From assembly GCA_964034945.1 (NCBI GenBank), contig OZ035960.1, positions 17,720,403 to 17,784,402 on the forward strand: a stretch of 64,000 bases of DNA, read 5' to 3'. A program made the translations under genes and the position numbers. Below are positions 20,459 to 33,189 of this stretch, piece by piece. The notes under the pieces were generated by a model. That model saw nothing but the letters and a program-made list of their open reading frames with translations, was not told the DNA's origin and made no database searches. How positions within the stretch are numbered: the first letter of the stretch is position 1; each line of letters opens with the position of its first letter. This DNA is from Chrysopilus asiliformis (lineage: Eukaryota > Arthropoda > Insecta > Diptera > Rhagionidae).

Positions 20459-20575
20459 CTCTCCATAAAATACGTCACACTGATTTGTGAATTCCTCGCC
20501 TCCCCTCATGTTGGATATAACTACCGCAATAATATCGCAGACTTCCACCTAAATTACTGAGGTATTTTATGGAAA
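20459..20575. mobile_element. short MITE of the 'CCATAAAATACGTCA' family
   Basis: Left end GCTCTCCATAAAATACGTCA, right end the complement of GGCTTTCCATAAAATACCTC. Related copies or fragments lie at 43031-43192, 47350-47395, 48978-49000 and 61183-61290. No coding capacity. Confidence 0.6.
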
Positions 20576-20847
20576 GCCTATGCAAATTTACAAAAAAATA
20601 CAAATATTGCGCATTGTAACATAAATATTCTACGATGTCCAATTTAGGATGACCTTTGAGTCAAAATCTCAATATTTGTGGGAAAAGCCGGAATTTTATT
20701 CTAAAAATAACCATCGCTTATCCATCACTATAGGTAAGGAAGGACAGCGGGGCCCAAAATTTTGGTCCGCGATACAAAATTAACCTAAAAGGTTGTGGAA
20801 ATTAAAAGAGAGTCTATATTGCCATAAGATTTGTAGAAATACAATTA

Positions 20848-21324
20848 AAGGCCGCCCTCCATTACCATGACTTCGGCAACTGCAAAAAAATAGAGACACA
20901 TTTATGTGAAGATACGTTGACGAGAAAGGGAGATAAGAATCAACTGCAAAAATTTGTCGGCAACTGCAAGAATAATTTCCCCTGTTTTTTTATGGCGATT
21001 TTATGGCGATTTCTACTACAATCACAGATTGTCCCTGTAAGTGAATAGTAAGCACGGACACATTCAAACTGTTATTATAGCGTGATGTCATTTTAAAAGC
21101 TTTTTCTCCTTCGCATGCATAATCAAAAGCTTTGTTACCATGCCAATTTGAACATTATATTCATAGCATAAGGTTTGATATGATTGCTATAAAATTGTGA
21201 AACTGGAAGGGATAGCGTTTAACTTGTATTCAGTCATTCCTTTTTAGATCTACATAAGTCTATCTTGCTCTAGTTTTCTGCATTTTTTTGCAGTTACAGA
21301 AGTCATGGTAATGGAGGAAAGCCT
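20848..21324. mobile_element. TTA-flanked MITE with long inverted ends
   Basis: Left AAGGCCGCCCTCCATTACCA and on to GCAAAAAAA; right is its complement with few changes, about 45 bp. TTA flanks both sides (20845-20847 and 21325-21327). The right TTA also serves as the left flank of the next MITE. Confidence 0.75.
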
Positions 21325-21327
21325 TTA

Positions 21328-21738
21328 TGCCTGGAGCCCAATGAACGCAACGCGAACCCAGAAACTGTCACTTACAAGTTTGTTCCATAGAAATCATTTG
21401 AAGTGAGCACAGTGAACGTAGTGAACGCAACTACAACGCAAAAGTTTGCAAACTTCTAACTTTGCCGCAGAATTCTGCGTTGACAGTTCATAAAGTGAGG
21501 TTCGGGAAATGTCGTTCGAGAAAAAATTGAGTGCAATAACATACAAATAACAAAGATAAAGACCAACAAAGCAAATTATCGCTTCAAAATTATCCATTTT
21601 TGTAATTTTGCCAACTTTATACCACTTTATATGATGTCACTTGTACTACTTCACGAGATGCCATTGGGCTCTGCCGCTGAAATGTTGCGCTGCGTGACAG
21701 TTCACAGCGTTGGAGTTGCGTTCATTGGGTTCCAGAGG
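21328..21738. mobile_element. TTA-flanked MITE directly adjoining the previous one
   Basis: Left CTGGAGCCCAATGAACGCAA, right the complement of CTGGAACCCAATGAACGCAA. TTA at 21325-21327 and 21739-21741. The interior repeats GTGAACG and AACGCAA words. 411 bp, PIF/Harbinger-type by target duplication. Confidence 0.75.
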
Positions 21739-21906
21739 TTAAGGGTCTACATTTTGACGGCATTCGCGGGAGAATTTTAGGGGTGGTAAATTCAGGAATT
21801 TACAAAAAATGGTCTTGGAATTTCTATTGAGCGAACTTTGGCAGGCACAAAATTTTGTGACATCAATACTTTTTACTATACTGTCCCTAGAAAAACTAGC
21901 TTCTTA

Positions 21907-22465
21907 AGGTAGAAATACACGACGACAGACTTTGGTCTCTTAGACCAAAAATTTCGCCTCTGCATACAAAGAGACCTGTGTATACACTTCGGAGACCGGA
22001 GATTTGTCTCCAAGTATCAAGTCTCTAGGGTCTCTGGGAGACTTAAGTTTCTTGCCGTGTAGCTACTAATGAGAGAGTCTCTTTAATGCGTCTCCGGTCT
22101 TCAAAACGTTTTGATATATATCTTGATCTCCGGAGACTAATTTTGACATTTCAGGGAATTGTTTTGTGGGAACGAGAATTTGTTTCGTTGTTTTGAGATT
22201 AAAGGTCGGTTTTTATAAAGAAAAAAAGTGTTTTTACTTATTTTATATTTTAGATTAGTGATATTGTTGTTATGCTTGGAGACGAGATACCTGCGTCGTG
22301 TATGCACTCCAGAGACTTTGCTTTTAGAGACTTTAGTAAACGTCTCCGGAGATCTATTTTTTGATCTCCAGACTTAAATGTCTGTGATCGTGTATACACT
22401 TTGGAGATTTTTGCCTTTTGTAGCCTGGAGACCAGAGACCAAAGTCTCTCGTTGTGTTTCTACCT
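21907..22465. mobile_element. TTA-flanked MITE rich in GTCTC words
   Basis: Left AGGTAGAAATACACGACGAC, right the complement of AGGTAGAAACACAACGAGAG, both running on into GACTTTGGTCTCT. TTA flanks at 21904-21906 and 22466-22468. The interior is dense in GTCTCC and GGAGAC words in both orientations. 559 bp. Confidence 0.85.
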
Positions 22466-22468
22466 TTA

Positions 22469-25434
22469 GACTTCCAAATTTTCTCTTCAAAATATGATTA
22501 GCAATTCAGAAAACTGAACGATATTGAACTAAATTTATTCGCCCTTTTAACAAACATTTAACCCATAATTAAACCCAGCTGATGAGTTAATAAAATTCAA
22601 TAAAAATCTGAAACAACATGATTTTCGATGGTTTCCGTTTTTTGTTCGTTCCCTTTTCCAGGCCGACAACTTAAATCAATGTCGCTTTTAATATCCACTT
22701 TGGCTCGATTGGAAGGCGATTTTTTTGACATTTATTGCTTCAGATGGACGATTTATGGTATGAAAATAACTTCATAATTTCTATTGAGTAGAACGACTAC
22801 TTTATTGCATAATATGGTGCCAAGTAATGAGGGGGCTGAAGCGGAAAACATCAGTGGGGTTTATTTTTATTCGACAGTGTTACATGATATTCAGTTGGTT
22901 GAAGTGGAGGAAAATGGAGCAACGTACAAGTACTTAATGTTCCATCGATTAAGGACAATAAAGACAAACGCGCTTTTAACGATGACTAGTGGTGCAAGAG
23001 GGGGCAAAGGGGCGATTCTTCTTGCTGTTGTTGGTCGTTTAACTGCTGGCGTGAGGTAATATCATTAACAAAACATTTTCTCAAGTCTGTCACGATCAAA
23101 ACTGTTTCCCATAAACAAAGTTGGCACCTTCTCAGTCATCGTCCCTACAATCGTTATTCGCGAGAAAAATATCATACCAAGGGATACTACGGTTTGTTAC
23201 GTAGCTTGGGGTGTTTTATTAAAAACTTCATCTCCATATAAAAAATAACTTACTTTTCTGATTGTTGAGACCCTATTTGGTACGAAGATATGTTAAATGT
23301 AAAAAAGGTGAAAAAATAAACTCTTAACAGGCTGTTAACGACTACTTTCTGGTACCTAAAAAAGATTTCCACAAATAAAGCAACATCAGAAAAAAAACCT
23401 GCCACCAAGAGCTGAGATTTTCATAAAGAGTGTAATATTGAGGCATGAAAAAAAATACGAAGGAAAAAATAAATAACACAAGAAAAAACCTTGGAAATTA
23501 ATGTCATTAGTGAGGGAACCTTAGCAAGTATTGCAGGAGTAAATGATGTGTTTATCCTTTTTATGACAGCTTGGAGAAAAGCTAAACGAACCTCTCTCCT
23601 AGTATAAAACCCTGTGGCCTAACTGTCGTTTCATTCAGTTGATATAATCCCACAAGGGGTGGAAAATTTTCTACCCCCGACTTCGTTAAATCAAATCACG
23701 TCCAATAAAGCACAGAATCTCGCCTTCATCATGAACCCACATGCCAGTTCGGGCTTGACTATGGATATGTGCATACCAAATATTTATTCATCCACATGAA
23801 CCTGTATCCTTCTTGTGATCATACTCTTCACTGTGGATTTTTCTTCGATCCCACACCAAATCTCATCACCTTCAGTACAGTACCATCGAGGAGCCAAAGG
23901 AAGCATAAGAGAATATACTATAATACAGGTGTTTGGCCTTTCGTATATTGTATAAAGCAATGTGTGTAATATTATAGTATCTAACAATTGTGACGATTCC
24001 ACAGTATACTTACAGAGATTCCGCATAGCTGTAGGATTCGCTGATAGGAAGTGGTGGATCTTCCGAATCTCTGGATCTCGAGCCCGCAACGAATTATGGG
24101 ATAGGAAGGAAAATCCGATTAGGAATTCAGTCGGTGTTGAACAAATAAATCATTTATTTTGTTTCATCCCAACTTGTTGTAATGTCAATTCGCTTCGAAA
24201 AGTAAACCGCACAATTTGTTTCGTTCGTCCTTTCCATCCCACCTTGGCCGGATTCCCTTTTTCCAAAATGAAACAAAAAAAACTATATTCATTCGCATAG
24301 TAGATACATGGTAAATGTGAACGTCTACCTTGTCTACTTGTCTTTTCATTGGCATCACCGGCCGGATCTTAACTCAATTTCGTCGACTGTCTTACGTTTC
24401 ACAAGAGAAATATACGAAGAAAGCTCTTCGTGCCTACCTTTTCACTATTGTCTTTAGAAAGACTGACGTTGAAGAAAAGGTATAGGTACAAGGGGTATCC
24501 ATGAAAAAAAAAACTTTCGAAAAAGAAGAAAAATTGAAAGAAAGTTGAAGGAATAACGAAAGGAATGAAGAAAATAAAAGATTTCAGATTATATATACCT
24601 GTAGAGAAAAATGCGCCCGATGATCCACTTGTCTTTCGTTTGCCCTAAAAAAGCAGCAAACTGAAAACCTAATTTAAAATCTTGTCATAAAGTGGATGCT
24701 CTTTTGGAAAGAAAGGCAACCTAACGCTACATTCCAGGGTAGGTCCACGGTCTCGGCCTTCAATTGAGTAACAAAACAGTCCCAGGATAACTAAGTAACA
24801 ACGGCTACGGTTCTCTTAATTCATCTTGAAACTAAGTTTGACTGTCATGTATATCAAAAGGAATCCAAAAAAGGACGGCGGCAATGCCGACAATTCGGAT
24901 TCTTTAGACAAAATATCCTTTTCATTACTTTGACTGCTTCTTTGCTGGCTTTTATAAATTGTTTTTAGCGGTTTCACTAAAAGGCAAAATCAGAATTTCG
25001 TTCTTTTACCTTCTGTGTATACTTTACCGGATTATAACAAAGCGAACCTTATTATTTCTTACTGTTTTCTCGTAAAAGAAAATAAGGTTTTAACGCAGTA
25101 GTATTTCAAATTTTGTCATTTTTCATGTTTAAAGTTCGATATTTGAATGTAGGGGGTTGTTCAAAAAATATGTTACGCTTATTTAAAACTTTTCGTAGCC
25201 CCGGCCTCCCAAAAAAAAAATGCGGCCACAGAACAGTAATTCATAACAGGTTTTGAAAAGCTGCAAGTGTTCCATAGAATTCAATTGATAACAATTTTGA
25301 AAAATTCCTATTAGATTTATAAAAATTGGCTCCAATTGGATTTTGATGTATGACGAAGTTAAGTGAAATCTTTTTCAAAAAAGAATTATTTCCGTAACAA
25401 TTGTTTTCCATGAAATCAACTGTTTTTATATCAT
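22469..25434. other. intergenic DNA, no confident gene
   Basis: Open frames such as 22784-23059 (91 codons) and 23962-24300 (112 codons) match no family I know. A promoter-like site lies at 23603-23640 (own entry). Composition is slightly richer in GC than the surroundings between 23600 and 24500. Confidence 0.45.
23603..23640 (+). promoter_or_regulatory. candidate TATA plus initiator core promoter
   Basis: TATAAAA at 23603-23609 is followed by TCATTCAGTT at 23631-23640; the A of the TCAGTT initiator lies 34 bases after the first T of the TATA box, close to insect spacing. The only downstream frame near it (ATG at about 23730) is 22 codons, so the product, if any, is unknown. Confidence 0.3.
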
Positions 25435-25435
25435 A

Positions 25436-25722
25436 CTAGCAGACCCTTCGTTGCCAGCTTAAAGTTTTTTGTGTAAATTTTTGAATGACAAAAAACCATA
25501 AAAAGCTTAAAAACTTTTGGGAAAAAATGTTATACTTACAGAACCTTCCATTTCGAATTTTGAAATTCTAGGATATTTGCGTTATCCTTTTAGGACCTTC
25601 CGTTTCTATTTTCGAAAATCTAACACCGGGTTCGTGATCAGTGATCCCGAAAACCCCCTAATGCCATTCTTCCCCGGGAAAGACGGGAAAAGGATATTTA
25701 CATCATCGTTACAGGACCTTCC
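25436..25722 (-). mobile_element. Helitron-like fragment, minus strand
   Basis: On the minus strand it ends GGCAACGAAGGGTCTG then CTAG and T, a variant of the 3' end at 63637. The body has TTCCGTTTCTATTTTCGAAAATC-like words that match the tandem block at 17.6 kb and the 51.3-kb copy. The head is missing. Confidence 0.55.
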
Positions 25723-25723
25723 A

Positions 25724-26140
25724 TGTCCGTCCGTCTGTCCGTCCGTCTGTCTGTGGCGCGGATTGCAGGCGCACGGATTGAGCTAGAGACTTGAAATTTC
25801 GTTTAATTACGTTTATCGTAATTAGCTAGGCTAAGTTCTTGAATGGGCAAAATCGGACCATTCGTTCCTCACATCCACAACCAGTTTTTTGCGATCTTCT
25901 CGAAAGCGGTGAGTAATATTGAAAGATTTAAAAACGTAAAATGTGTTTAGAATAGGATTTTACATAACTCATCCATATATCAAAATCCAATCGGTCCACT
26001 GCTTCTCCCCTCTCCCGTACAAAGGGCATACTTTTTTCCTGTTTTCTCGAAAACTGTGCATCGTATCGAAAAATTTATAAAGACGAAATGTGTTTAGAAT
26101 ATGATTTTACATCTATACATCAAAATCCAATTTTTTTCTT
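25724..26140 (-). repeat. dispersed repeat, GTCY-array family B
   Basis: A short GTCC/GTCT array (25725-25753), then GGCGCACGGATTGAGCTAGA and two blocks on the pattern 'TTTTCTCGAAAACGGTGA ... ACATCAAAATCCAATCGG'. Similar to 45789-46300 and, inverted, 57920-58335. Confidence 0.7.
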
Positions 26141-27409
26141 CTATTTTTATTTTATAATATTTAAAAATTGATCAAACTTCTTAAGGGGAAACCTAAGTAC
26201 TGCCGAAATAAAAAAAATAAATGTCGAATATTTTTCATAGTTCTAGAAATGTGCGAAGTTTCATTAAAATCGGAGAGTAACGTTTTCACAAGCAAACGTT
26301 TTCACAAGTGAGGTTAAACAAAATGTGAGGTATACACTATCTATACAGCACTGGGGGTATTCAGTATCAAGGATTCAACGTATAAAAGTTATTTATTTAG
26401 TTTTTTTTCAATTTTAAAAGAAAGTTTTTGGAATTTTTACCATTTTCAATCAAAAAACTTTGTTTTAATAAAATACATTTGATAGGCTTCGACCTTGATA
26501 AAATACTCTTTTTCTTTACACTATACTGTCTTAAATGTAAAAAATTGTATGGCATTAAACTTTCTCATTGCATTGAAAGCAATGGAAACAAAGTGACACA
26601 TTGTGAAAAGAAATCGAGCATTGCCATACAAAATTTATATAATTTGGAACGTTCACGGCTTATCACATGGTCGCCTTGGACAACATTTTATGCTGTTACT
26701 TTGTTTTTTATGGTTTAACTGAGAATCATGCACAAAAACTGTTGAATAAGGCCACATTGTGATGCATATCAGAAAAGTTTCTCTACACTTAAATCAAACA
26801 ACATTATTATCGTCCTTTTTATAACGTCCTTAGTTAAACATATTCAATGCAATAGAGGAAACATTGACCCATTCATCGTTTGCCAAGCCGAGTCGTTGCC
26901 ATTCATGTTGATAAATTCATTCCCACTTAAGTTCCACAGCAAGCAAAACACTTCAAAAATGTTGTTTTTATGTCATGACGTGCTTGTCGGGCAAAACGTG
27001 CCAATCGGTCATATCCTACAACCGAACCAACACAGTACATTTTTAGTCCTCAAGTAGAACCTTTCACTCTTATCCAACTCATATCCATGCGTGTAGTAAA
27101 TAAATGTGTGGGGTTTCAGTATAACGAACGATTTTTCGATAAGAAAATCCTTAAATATTATGTCTATATGATAGACGGACGAATCAAATGATCTGACGAA
27201 ATATCTGGATTTGTCTAAGGATTTCATTCCGTCAAAAATATTTGAATTTGACTCATTTATGTGTACCATAAACCATGTACCATAAACAAATTCCACTATA
27301 ATAAAAATACCCCACACCAAATGAATGTAATGCAGTTAGTTGTAAGGCAATTTCAACTGTTTTTCGCATATTATTGGAAAATAATTAAGCTGACCGGATT
27401 TAATTGGTT
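26141..27409. other. intergenic AT-rich DNA
   Basis: No gene or clear repeat recognised. A phrase at 26355-26381 (TATTCAGTATCAAGGATTCA) resembles 46675-46700. Confidence 0.5.
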
Positions 27410-27413
27410 TTAA

Positions 27414-27650
27414 CACTCTAACTGCCACGTCAGTCAAAAAGACCTGACACCTAATTGTACACAACGGCCATAATGAAAATTATTAAAGTGTGCGCTGCAA
27501 CCGCAACGATTTTTTGTAGTTGCACACATTTTATGGTAATAAAATAACATTTAGGTATAATTTTGTTTCAATTTTTTTTTCTCTTAGTGCCTTTTTGACT
27601 GACAACTAAATATTCGAAAAAGGCTTAAAACTGTCGTGGCAGTTAGAGTG
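27414..27650. mobile_element. TTAA-flanked MITE (piggyBac-type)
   Basis: Perfect 16-bp inverted ends CACTCTAACTGCCACG and an inner inverted pair GTCAGTCAAAAAG about 3-5 bp further in. TTAA lies on both sides (27410-27413 and 27651-27654), the target of piggyBac elements. 237 bp, no ORF. Confidence 0.9.
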
Positions 27651-27654
27651 TTAA

Positions 27655-30560
27655 AGAATCTTTTGTAAAAACATTATTTAGTTGACCTAAGCATATAGGG
27701 GTGTTCATGATTAACTCTTTGTTGGTTTTGTGTTATAAAAAAAATGTTTGTTTCAATAAATGACTCTGTGTGTAAAAAAAAAATCTGTTGAATTGTTATT
27801 TTTTTTTTTGAAAAAGCGATATCTAACTAAATAAACAAATTTAATATTTACCGTTAGTAACGATATTATAACCAAATCAGGGTTGTATATCCTTATGGTT
27901 GTATATCCATATCCAACATTGAAATATTTAACGATGACTTATCGCTTAGAATTTTTTTTCCTTTTGAATCGAAAAAGCGTCATTTTTATAAGGCTTTATA
28001 ATCGCCTGCAAATTCCTGAAATTATAAAACAAGGAAATCATATAAATATTTTTGTTGGTTTGAGCATGTGCAATGAAACCATATAAAATTTTCAAATCAG
28101 TATTTATAATAGGTTTTCATTTTCAGTTTTTCAATTAATGCTCCTGCATTGAACAATGAAATTCTCGAATTGTCCTTATTTATAAGTCATTTTAAACTGA
28201 AATTTGCCAAACCTAATTTTAAAAAAAATGGTGACACTCTGACGCCGCCGCAACGTCATTACATAGAATATAACCACATTGCGACTGCTATATTCATCGA
28301 TTAAAAAAAATCAAGTATCCTTCAAACAAATATTTGAAATTTCATCATAAATATCTCTGTAATAATTTAATTAATTGCTGATAATTGCAATAAAAAATAA
28401 ATCAGTAACAAATGGTTTTTATCAAATGATAAATGTTAATTGTAACATCAGTGTGTATACGATGAATCCTTCTATCATACGTACACAATTTAGAGATTTA
28501 ACAGCATTTCTTGCCGTTGGTTGTTGTTCTTGGAAACACCCTCTTCAAAAAACAACTTCATTAATTTCTCTATTTAAATTTTATATTGCCCACTTAAGAG
28601 TTTTAGGGGATGACAACATTAAATATTACGACGATAAGTTCGTCGAGCTTATAAATTACGAGCATACACCACATAGGCATGTCTGTAATTATGTATATTA
28701 AGTACACTATGGTGCCGTACCACTTTATCCTAATATTGTCGCTGTAGCCCTGAGACTACTCGTAGGCATATAAACTGTAGGATACACCAGGATATTATAG
28801 AGTCCTTATATCATGTTTTGTAAGAAAGAGTACAGCATAGCTCAGGAGGCAACTTATCATTCAGTCGTAAAATTTAATTACGACAAGCACAACAATAATC
28901 AAGATAATACGAGTAGTAATACAATTTTTGAATCTGGAGAAAACCTCTTCCTTCCTCAATCGGTACCGAACGGCATTTGGTGCTGCTGGGATACGCTGAT
29001 GTGCGATGATGGTCCTTACGGTGCCGTGCTATGGTTTCCAACCTAGAAACCTAAAATTCTATCTAATACTTTGAGTTTTGTCCTAAGGTCCCTTGAGTTT
29101 CCCGCCAACCGCCCAACTTTGCCTATACTAATAATGCGTCGCGTAGGTACCTACTAGATTCATTTAGAATTGAATTGGAACGGGGCAAATAGGTTGGTGG
29201 CAGATGACGTGCTGAAGCCACTGTTTTCTATGCCGACTTCTGGCTTCGTGACGATGATCGCATAAGGGAAATATTCGTATCCGTTTGCCACTGATTTCCA
29301 GTAGATATAAAGGAAGTGAAGCGCCGAAGTTCCGGTGGTAACCCCGCAGTGGCTTGGAATCCGAAACAGCAGCAGTCGTTGGAATAGCATAGCATTAATG
29401 ACAGCAGTAGCTGAGCGGCTTACATTAATTTCGTTGTATTATGTTAATGTGAATATGGGAGGCACATTATACGGCATTAATTGCTTAAATGAAAGCTCTA
29501 TTACGCACATTCGGAACAAATGGATGGTATGGAGCGGGACTGATTTTAAGGGTTAAAGAATCTCCAGGGGTGGAGAAGAATTTGGACTCGAATATCTTTA
29601 TGTACCTTCTATAGAATATTTAGCTAACGATTGTAATAATATTAGTGTATAATAGTACAGAATTCGTAGGATGATTTCATTTGCTCGCGGGTGTGGTTAA
29701 ATTCGAGTTTTGAATAGTTTGGATGGAAATTACTTATATTATGGCCATTATAGACACAATTTGCCTTCTTACATCGAAATATTAGCTCTATTTGCGTTCA
29801 TATCAGTTTCAGGTGGTTCTTGTTTTAAGCATCAATTCTCATTAATTTTAAGAAATTATGAGACATAACCAAATCGAGATAAATTGAGTTTAAACAACAT
29901 GTTTAATTTGTGTAATGTGGTTATGCTGAGGTTTTGTTTATGTAGTTCTAAAATATGTAATTTTTTATTCCAAAATTCTTCCACAACATTGCAGTCCAGG
30001 CACATATAAATGCTTTCAATTGTATAGACCGACTGACAGACACACGGACATCTTTAACCTTTTTTTCCTGAAACGGATTTTATACTGATCAGAAAGTTTT
30101 CATCTGCCCCCGTTATCGAGTCCGTCATTATCATGAAAACTGCCTCGTCCCCCAATTGACCAAATTGGTTGGAAAACCAATTGAATTTCCAATCATCTTG
30201 TACCAAGTACCGAAGGTACGATTTATGGAATTTTGACTGGAAATCCAAGACTTTTTCCTGTGAAAATGGTCATTTTTGTACCATAAGGTCCATAATTCTT
30301 AATGTTCCCACAAATATTCTTAAACTTTATAAAGGAAAATTGCGTGGTACATTTGGACACGGTACAAAAATTCCAACATTGGTCAATTGGGCCATAAAAA
30401 TAAAACAGTCGTTTTGCAATATTCTGGTGCGTTGTGTTGCAAATTTTCTGAAACAAAATGTTGTAAGAATTCAATTTTACAAAACTGAGATTGCATTTAT
30501 AAAAATAAAATTTCCATTAAAGTTCAGACTAATAAAGCGCATTTGAAAATTGCTTCGATG
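27655..30560. other. intergenic DNA, no confident gene
   Basis: Frames at 28375-28701 (108 codons) and 28813-29046 (77 codons) match nothing I know. 28960-29400 is richer in GC than the rest. 30030-30135 (GACTGACAGACACACGGACA, then CTGATCAGAAAGTTTTCATC) is a fragment of the dispersed repeat also seen at 39410-39530. Confidence 0.45.
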
Positions 30561-30562
30561 TA

Positions 30563-30834
30563 CACTCAGAAAAATGGAGGCTAACTCGACGACCTACATA
30601 CGGCGTAATTGGCCTCGGGCAGGCGCGCGTTCGCCTGCATGTGGGCAAGTAAAACTGAGTTGACCTGTGGTCGGAGAAATTCTGAAATTAAGCCACCAGC
30701 AGGTGAAGTAGGGCATTGGGAGCTGCACGAGTTGGCCTTAGATAGGTTAACTCTGACCGCTAGCTGGCTTACAGAAACCTCTGTAAGGTCAGAGTTAACC
30801 TGACAAAAAGTTGAGCTGGACATTTTTCTGAGTG
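30563..30834. mobile_element. TA-flanked MITE with GC-rich interior
   Basis: Perfect 14-bp inverted ends CACTCAGAAAAATG, with TA on both sides (30561-30562 and 30835-30836). A second inverted pair AGGTTAACTCTGACC/GGTCAGAGTTAACCT sits near 30746-30801. Markedly richer in GC than its flanks. 272 bp; Tc1/mariner-type by target duplication. Confidence 0.8.
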
Positions 30835-30836
30835 TA

Positions 30837-32785
30837 ATTGTAACTTCTTTTGTTACAAGTTTTTTCAAGAAAAAGAGATTTATCAAAAACTATATTTTAT
30901 TTTGTGGATTGTCTACATGGATTGTCTACATGGATTGTCTACAGTTAAAGTCTACGTGTTGACCATACTTCACGTAAACTACGCGACACAACACTGATAA
31001 AAAAAATGGATTTTGAAGTGAAATTTAGTTTATCGTTCTGTTAGAGAAAAACTTTATATGGGGTATAAAAAGTGTATTTCAAGCAAATGAAGAAATAAAA
31101 GCAGACGTTGAGGTCCTTGTGGGAATCCCCCAAAAAAGGCAACGATGAAACTCGTATTTAATGCCTCTGAAAGTCCTTGATATCCGAATAACATGGCCCG
31201 ACCCAATAAAATATAATAATACAAGTACAATATTATACAATGTACTCCAAATATGTTCACATCACAAAAAAAAACACAAAAAATAATAATAATAATACAC
31301 ACAATGTGTTTAACCATAAAAACTAATATCCGCCCTCAGTGCTGCCAATGAACTGATATAAACATTGCTTTTGGTAAAGACTCCCCGCGGGGCTATTATA
31401 GTCCTTTACCATTTTCCATTTTGTCCGTTGTCGTTGGACTACAAATTCCCATTTCCTGATTTAAGAATCACGTCTGTAGATGAAAGGGCTGAACTTATTA
31501 TTATTCCCCTTCTTCCAACCCATGTTTTGCAATAAATTGAATGTCTGGCCAACTACTATCAGATTGCAATGGGATAACTAACCAATGGCAATGTTGGACT
31601 ATATATTAGATGACGGTACGAGAAGGCTGTGTACTTAATCATAAAACGTGATTAGTTTATCCCCTCAATAAAATCCAATTTGCTAACATCAGGCCGTGTT
31701 TTATTCACAAAGTGCAGTGAAAATTTAATTTTTCTGTTATGAGATAATGGCATGCTATGAATATTCCCACTTTCCCAGGCAGTATTCAGTCCAATATCAA
31801 CATATGGGAGTGGGTTTTGTCCATTTATTTTTCAAATCACGTACAAGTTTGTGTGTATTTGTGTTACAGTGAGCAAAAATATAACTTTTTTTTGCATAAC
31901 TTTTCCCACAAAATTCAGTCAATGTGTAAAAACCCCACTTTTTTACTTTGCAATTCTATGAATTGATAATTTTTCCGTACAACTTTGTAGAGTCCTGCAA
32001 TAAATAACTACTTAAAAAGTAAAAACTGAAAAATATATAAAAAAAAGTCAACTAACTAAGAAAAATACTAACCCACTAAACTTGTACAAATATACATGTA
32101 TATATAAATATTAAGAACTTATTTTTAATACTGAGCACATTTGGAAAGGATAAGGTTTTCTGATCTTTTCAAATATACCAAGCACGCAGCCACTTTACGA
32201 ATGGAATGCACAAATCAAAATGTATTTTTTTTATAAACTAAAGAGGGTGAAAAAGATGTAAAAATGGGAATTTTACCGACTACCCACTTTTCTTAAATTA
32301 TTTAAATCGTTAAATATTTTATGATGAACACCTAAAAATTTATGAGGAATAGGAAGAATGTTAAATTTCTCGAAAATCCATTGGTTCTCTTTTGCAATTC
32401 ATGTGTGTTATAAGGATTTTAAGCAAGTATATTATAGATACTAGGGCCCTGATTTTTTATAGCAATTTTCATACAGCTGTGGATATTCGTAGATTTTAAG
32501 TTGGTTTTTTAGAGTTTTTGAATGGCTTTTGTAGAAATAAATAAGCAACTGAACCTTTAAAGATTTTCAGTTGAAATATGTTAATTCTGTAAAACTTTGA
32601 GCACCTGTTTTCAATCAAATAAAATTAAATCTATTTGTCATAACTCTGTAGTCCCTAGAGTAGTCTCTAGCGACAAAAGGTAAAATATGCAGGAAAGTTT
32701 TTTTTAAGATGACTCATTATTATCCTCTCGTATAGAGTGAAAGTATTGCCTTCATGAAGGAGCAGATTGAAACGTTCTGATCAGT
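30837..32785. other. intergenic AT-rich DNA
   Basis: A 13-bp word TGGATTGTCTACA is tandemly repeated three times at 30905-30943. No gene recognised. Confidence 0.5.
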
Positions 32786-33015
32786 TTGAAATCATGAGGA
32801 TGTCCGTGCATTGGCCTGTCGGTCTGTCCTTGTGCCCGTTTTACGTATCTTAAATACCTCGAGAACGTGTTGAGCTAGCGATTTGAAATATTTTGTAAAT
32901 AAGTTTTATGATAATCGTAGTTTTCTGTCAACTTTTGGAAAAGTAGCGTTAAGTATAACGAGTACTCATAGATTTTTTTTAAATACAGTTTTTTTGAAAA
33001 TTTCTCGAAAACTAA
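32786..33015 (-). repeat. dispersed repeat fragment, family C
   Basis: GTCGGTCTGTCC, then ATCTTAAATACCTCGAGAAC and GTTTTCTGTCAACTTTTGGA. The same words occur inverted at 38990-39545. Confidence 0.55.
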
Positions 33016-33189
33016 GCGCTTTTTTGGGAAAAATGGTCTAATGGTTCTCAACATATTACAAATAATTTGAGGTTATTGTGTATCTGTAACAGTTCTCGAG
33101 ATATTTGCAAGAATATCATTTTTTCATATTTTTTTGACTGTAAATGGGAGGTTCGAGACATACTGAAGCACCATGATTTTTTTTTTCAA

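Noticed and set aside
22784..23059. 91-codon plus-strand frame with a glycine-rich end
   Set aside because: Not recognised. The frame starts without clear context and has no neighbouring exon. Left as unannotated.
28375..29046. Two neighbouring frames of 108 and 77 codons
   Set aside because: No known domain, separate frames, no clear splice sites between them.
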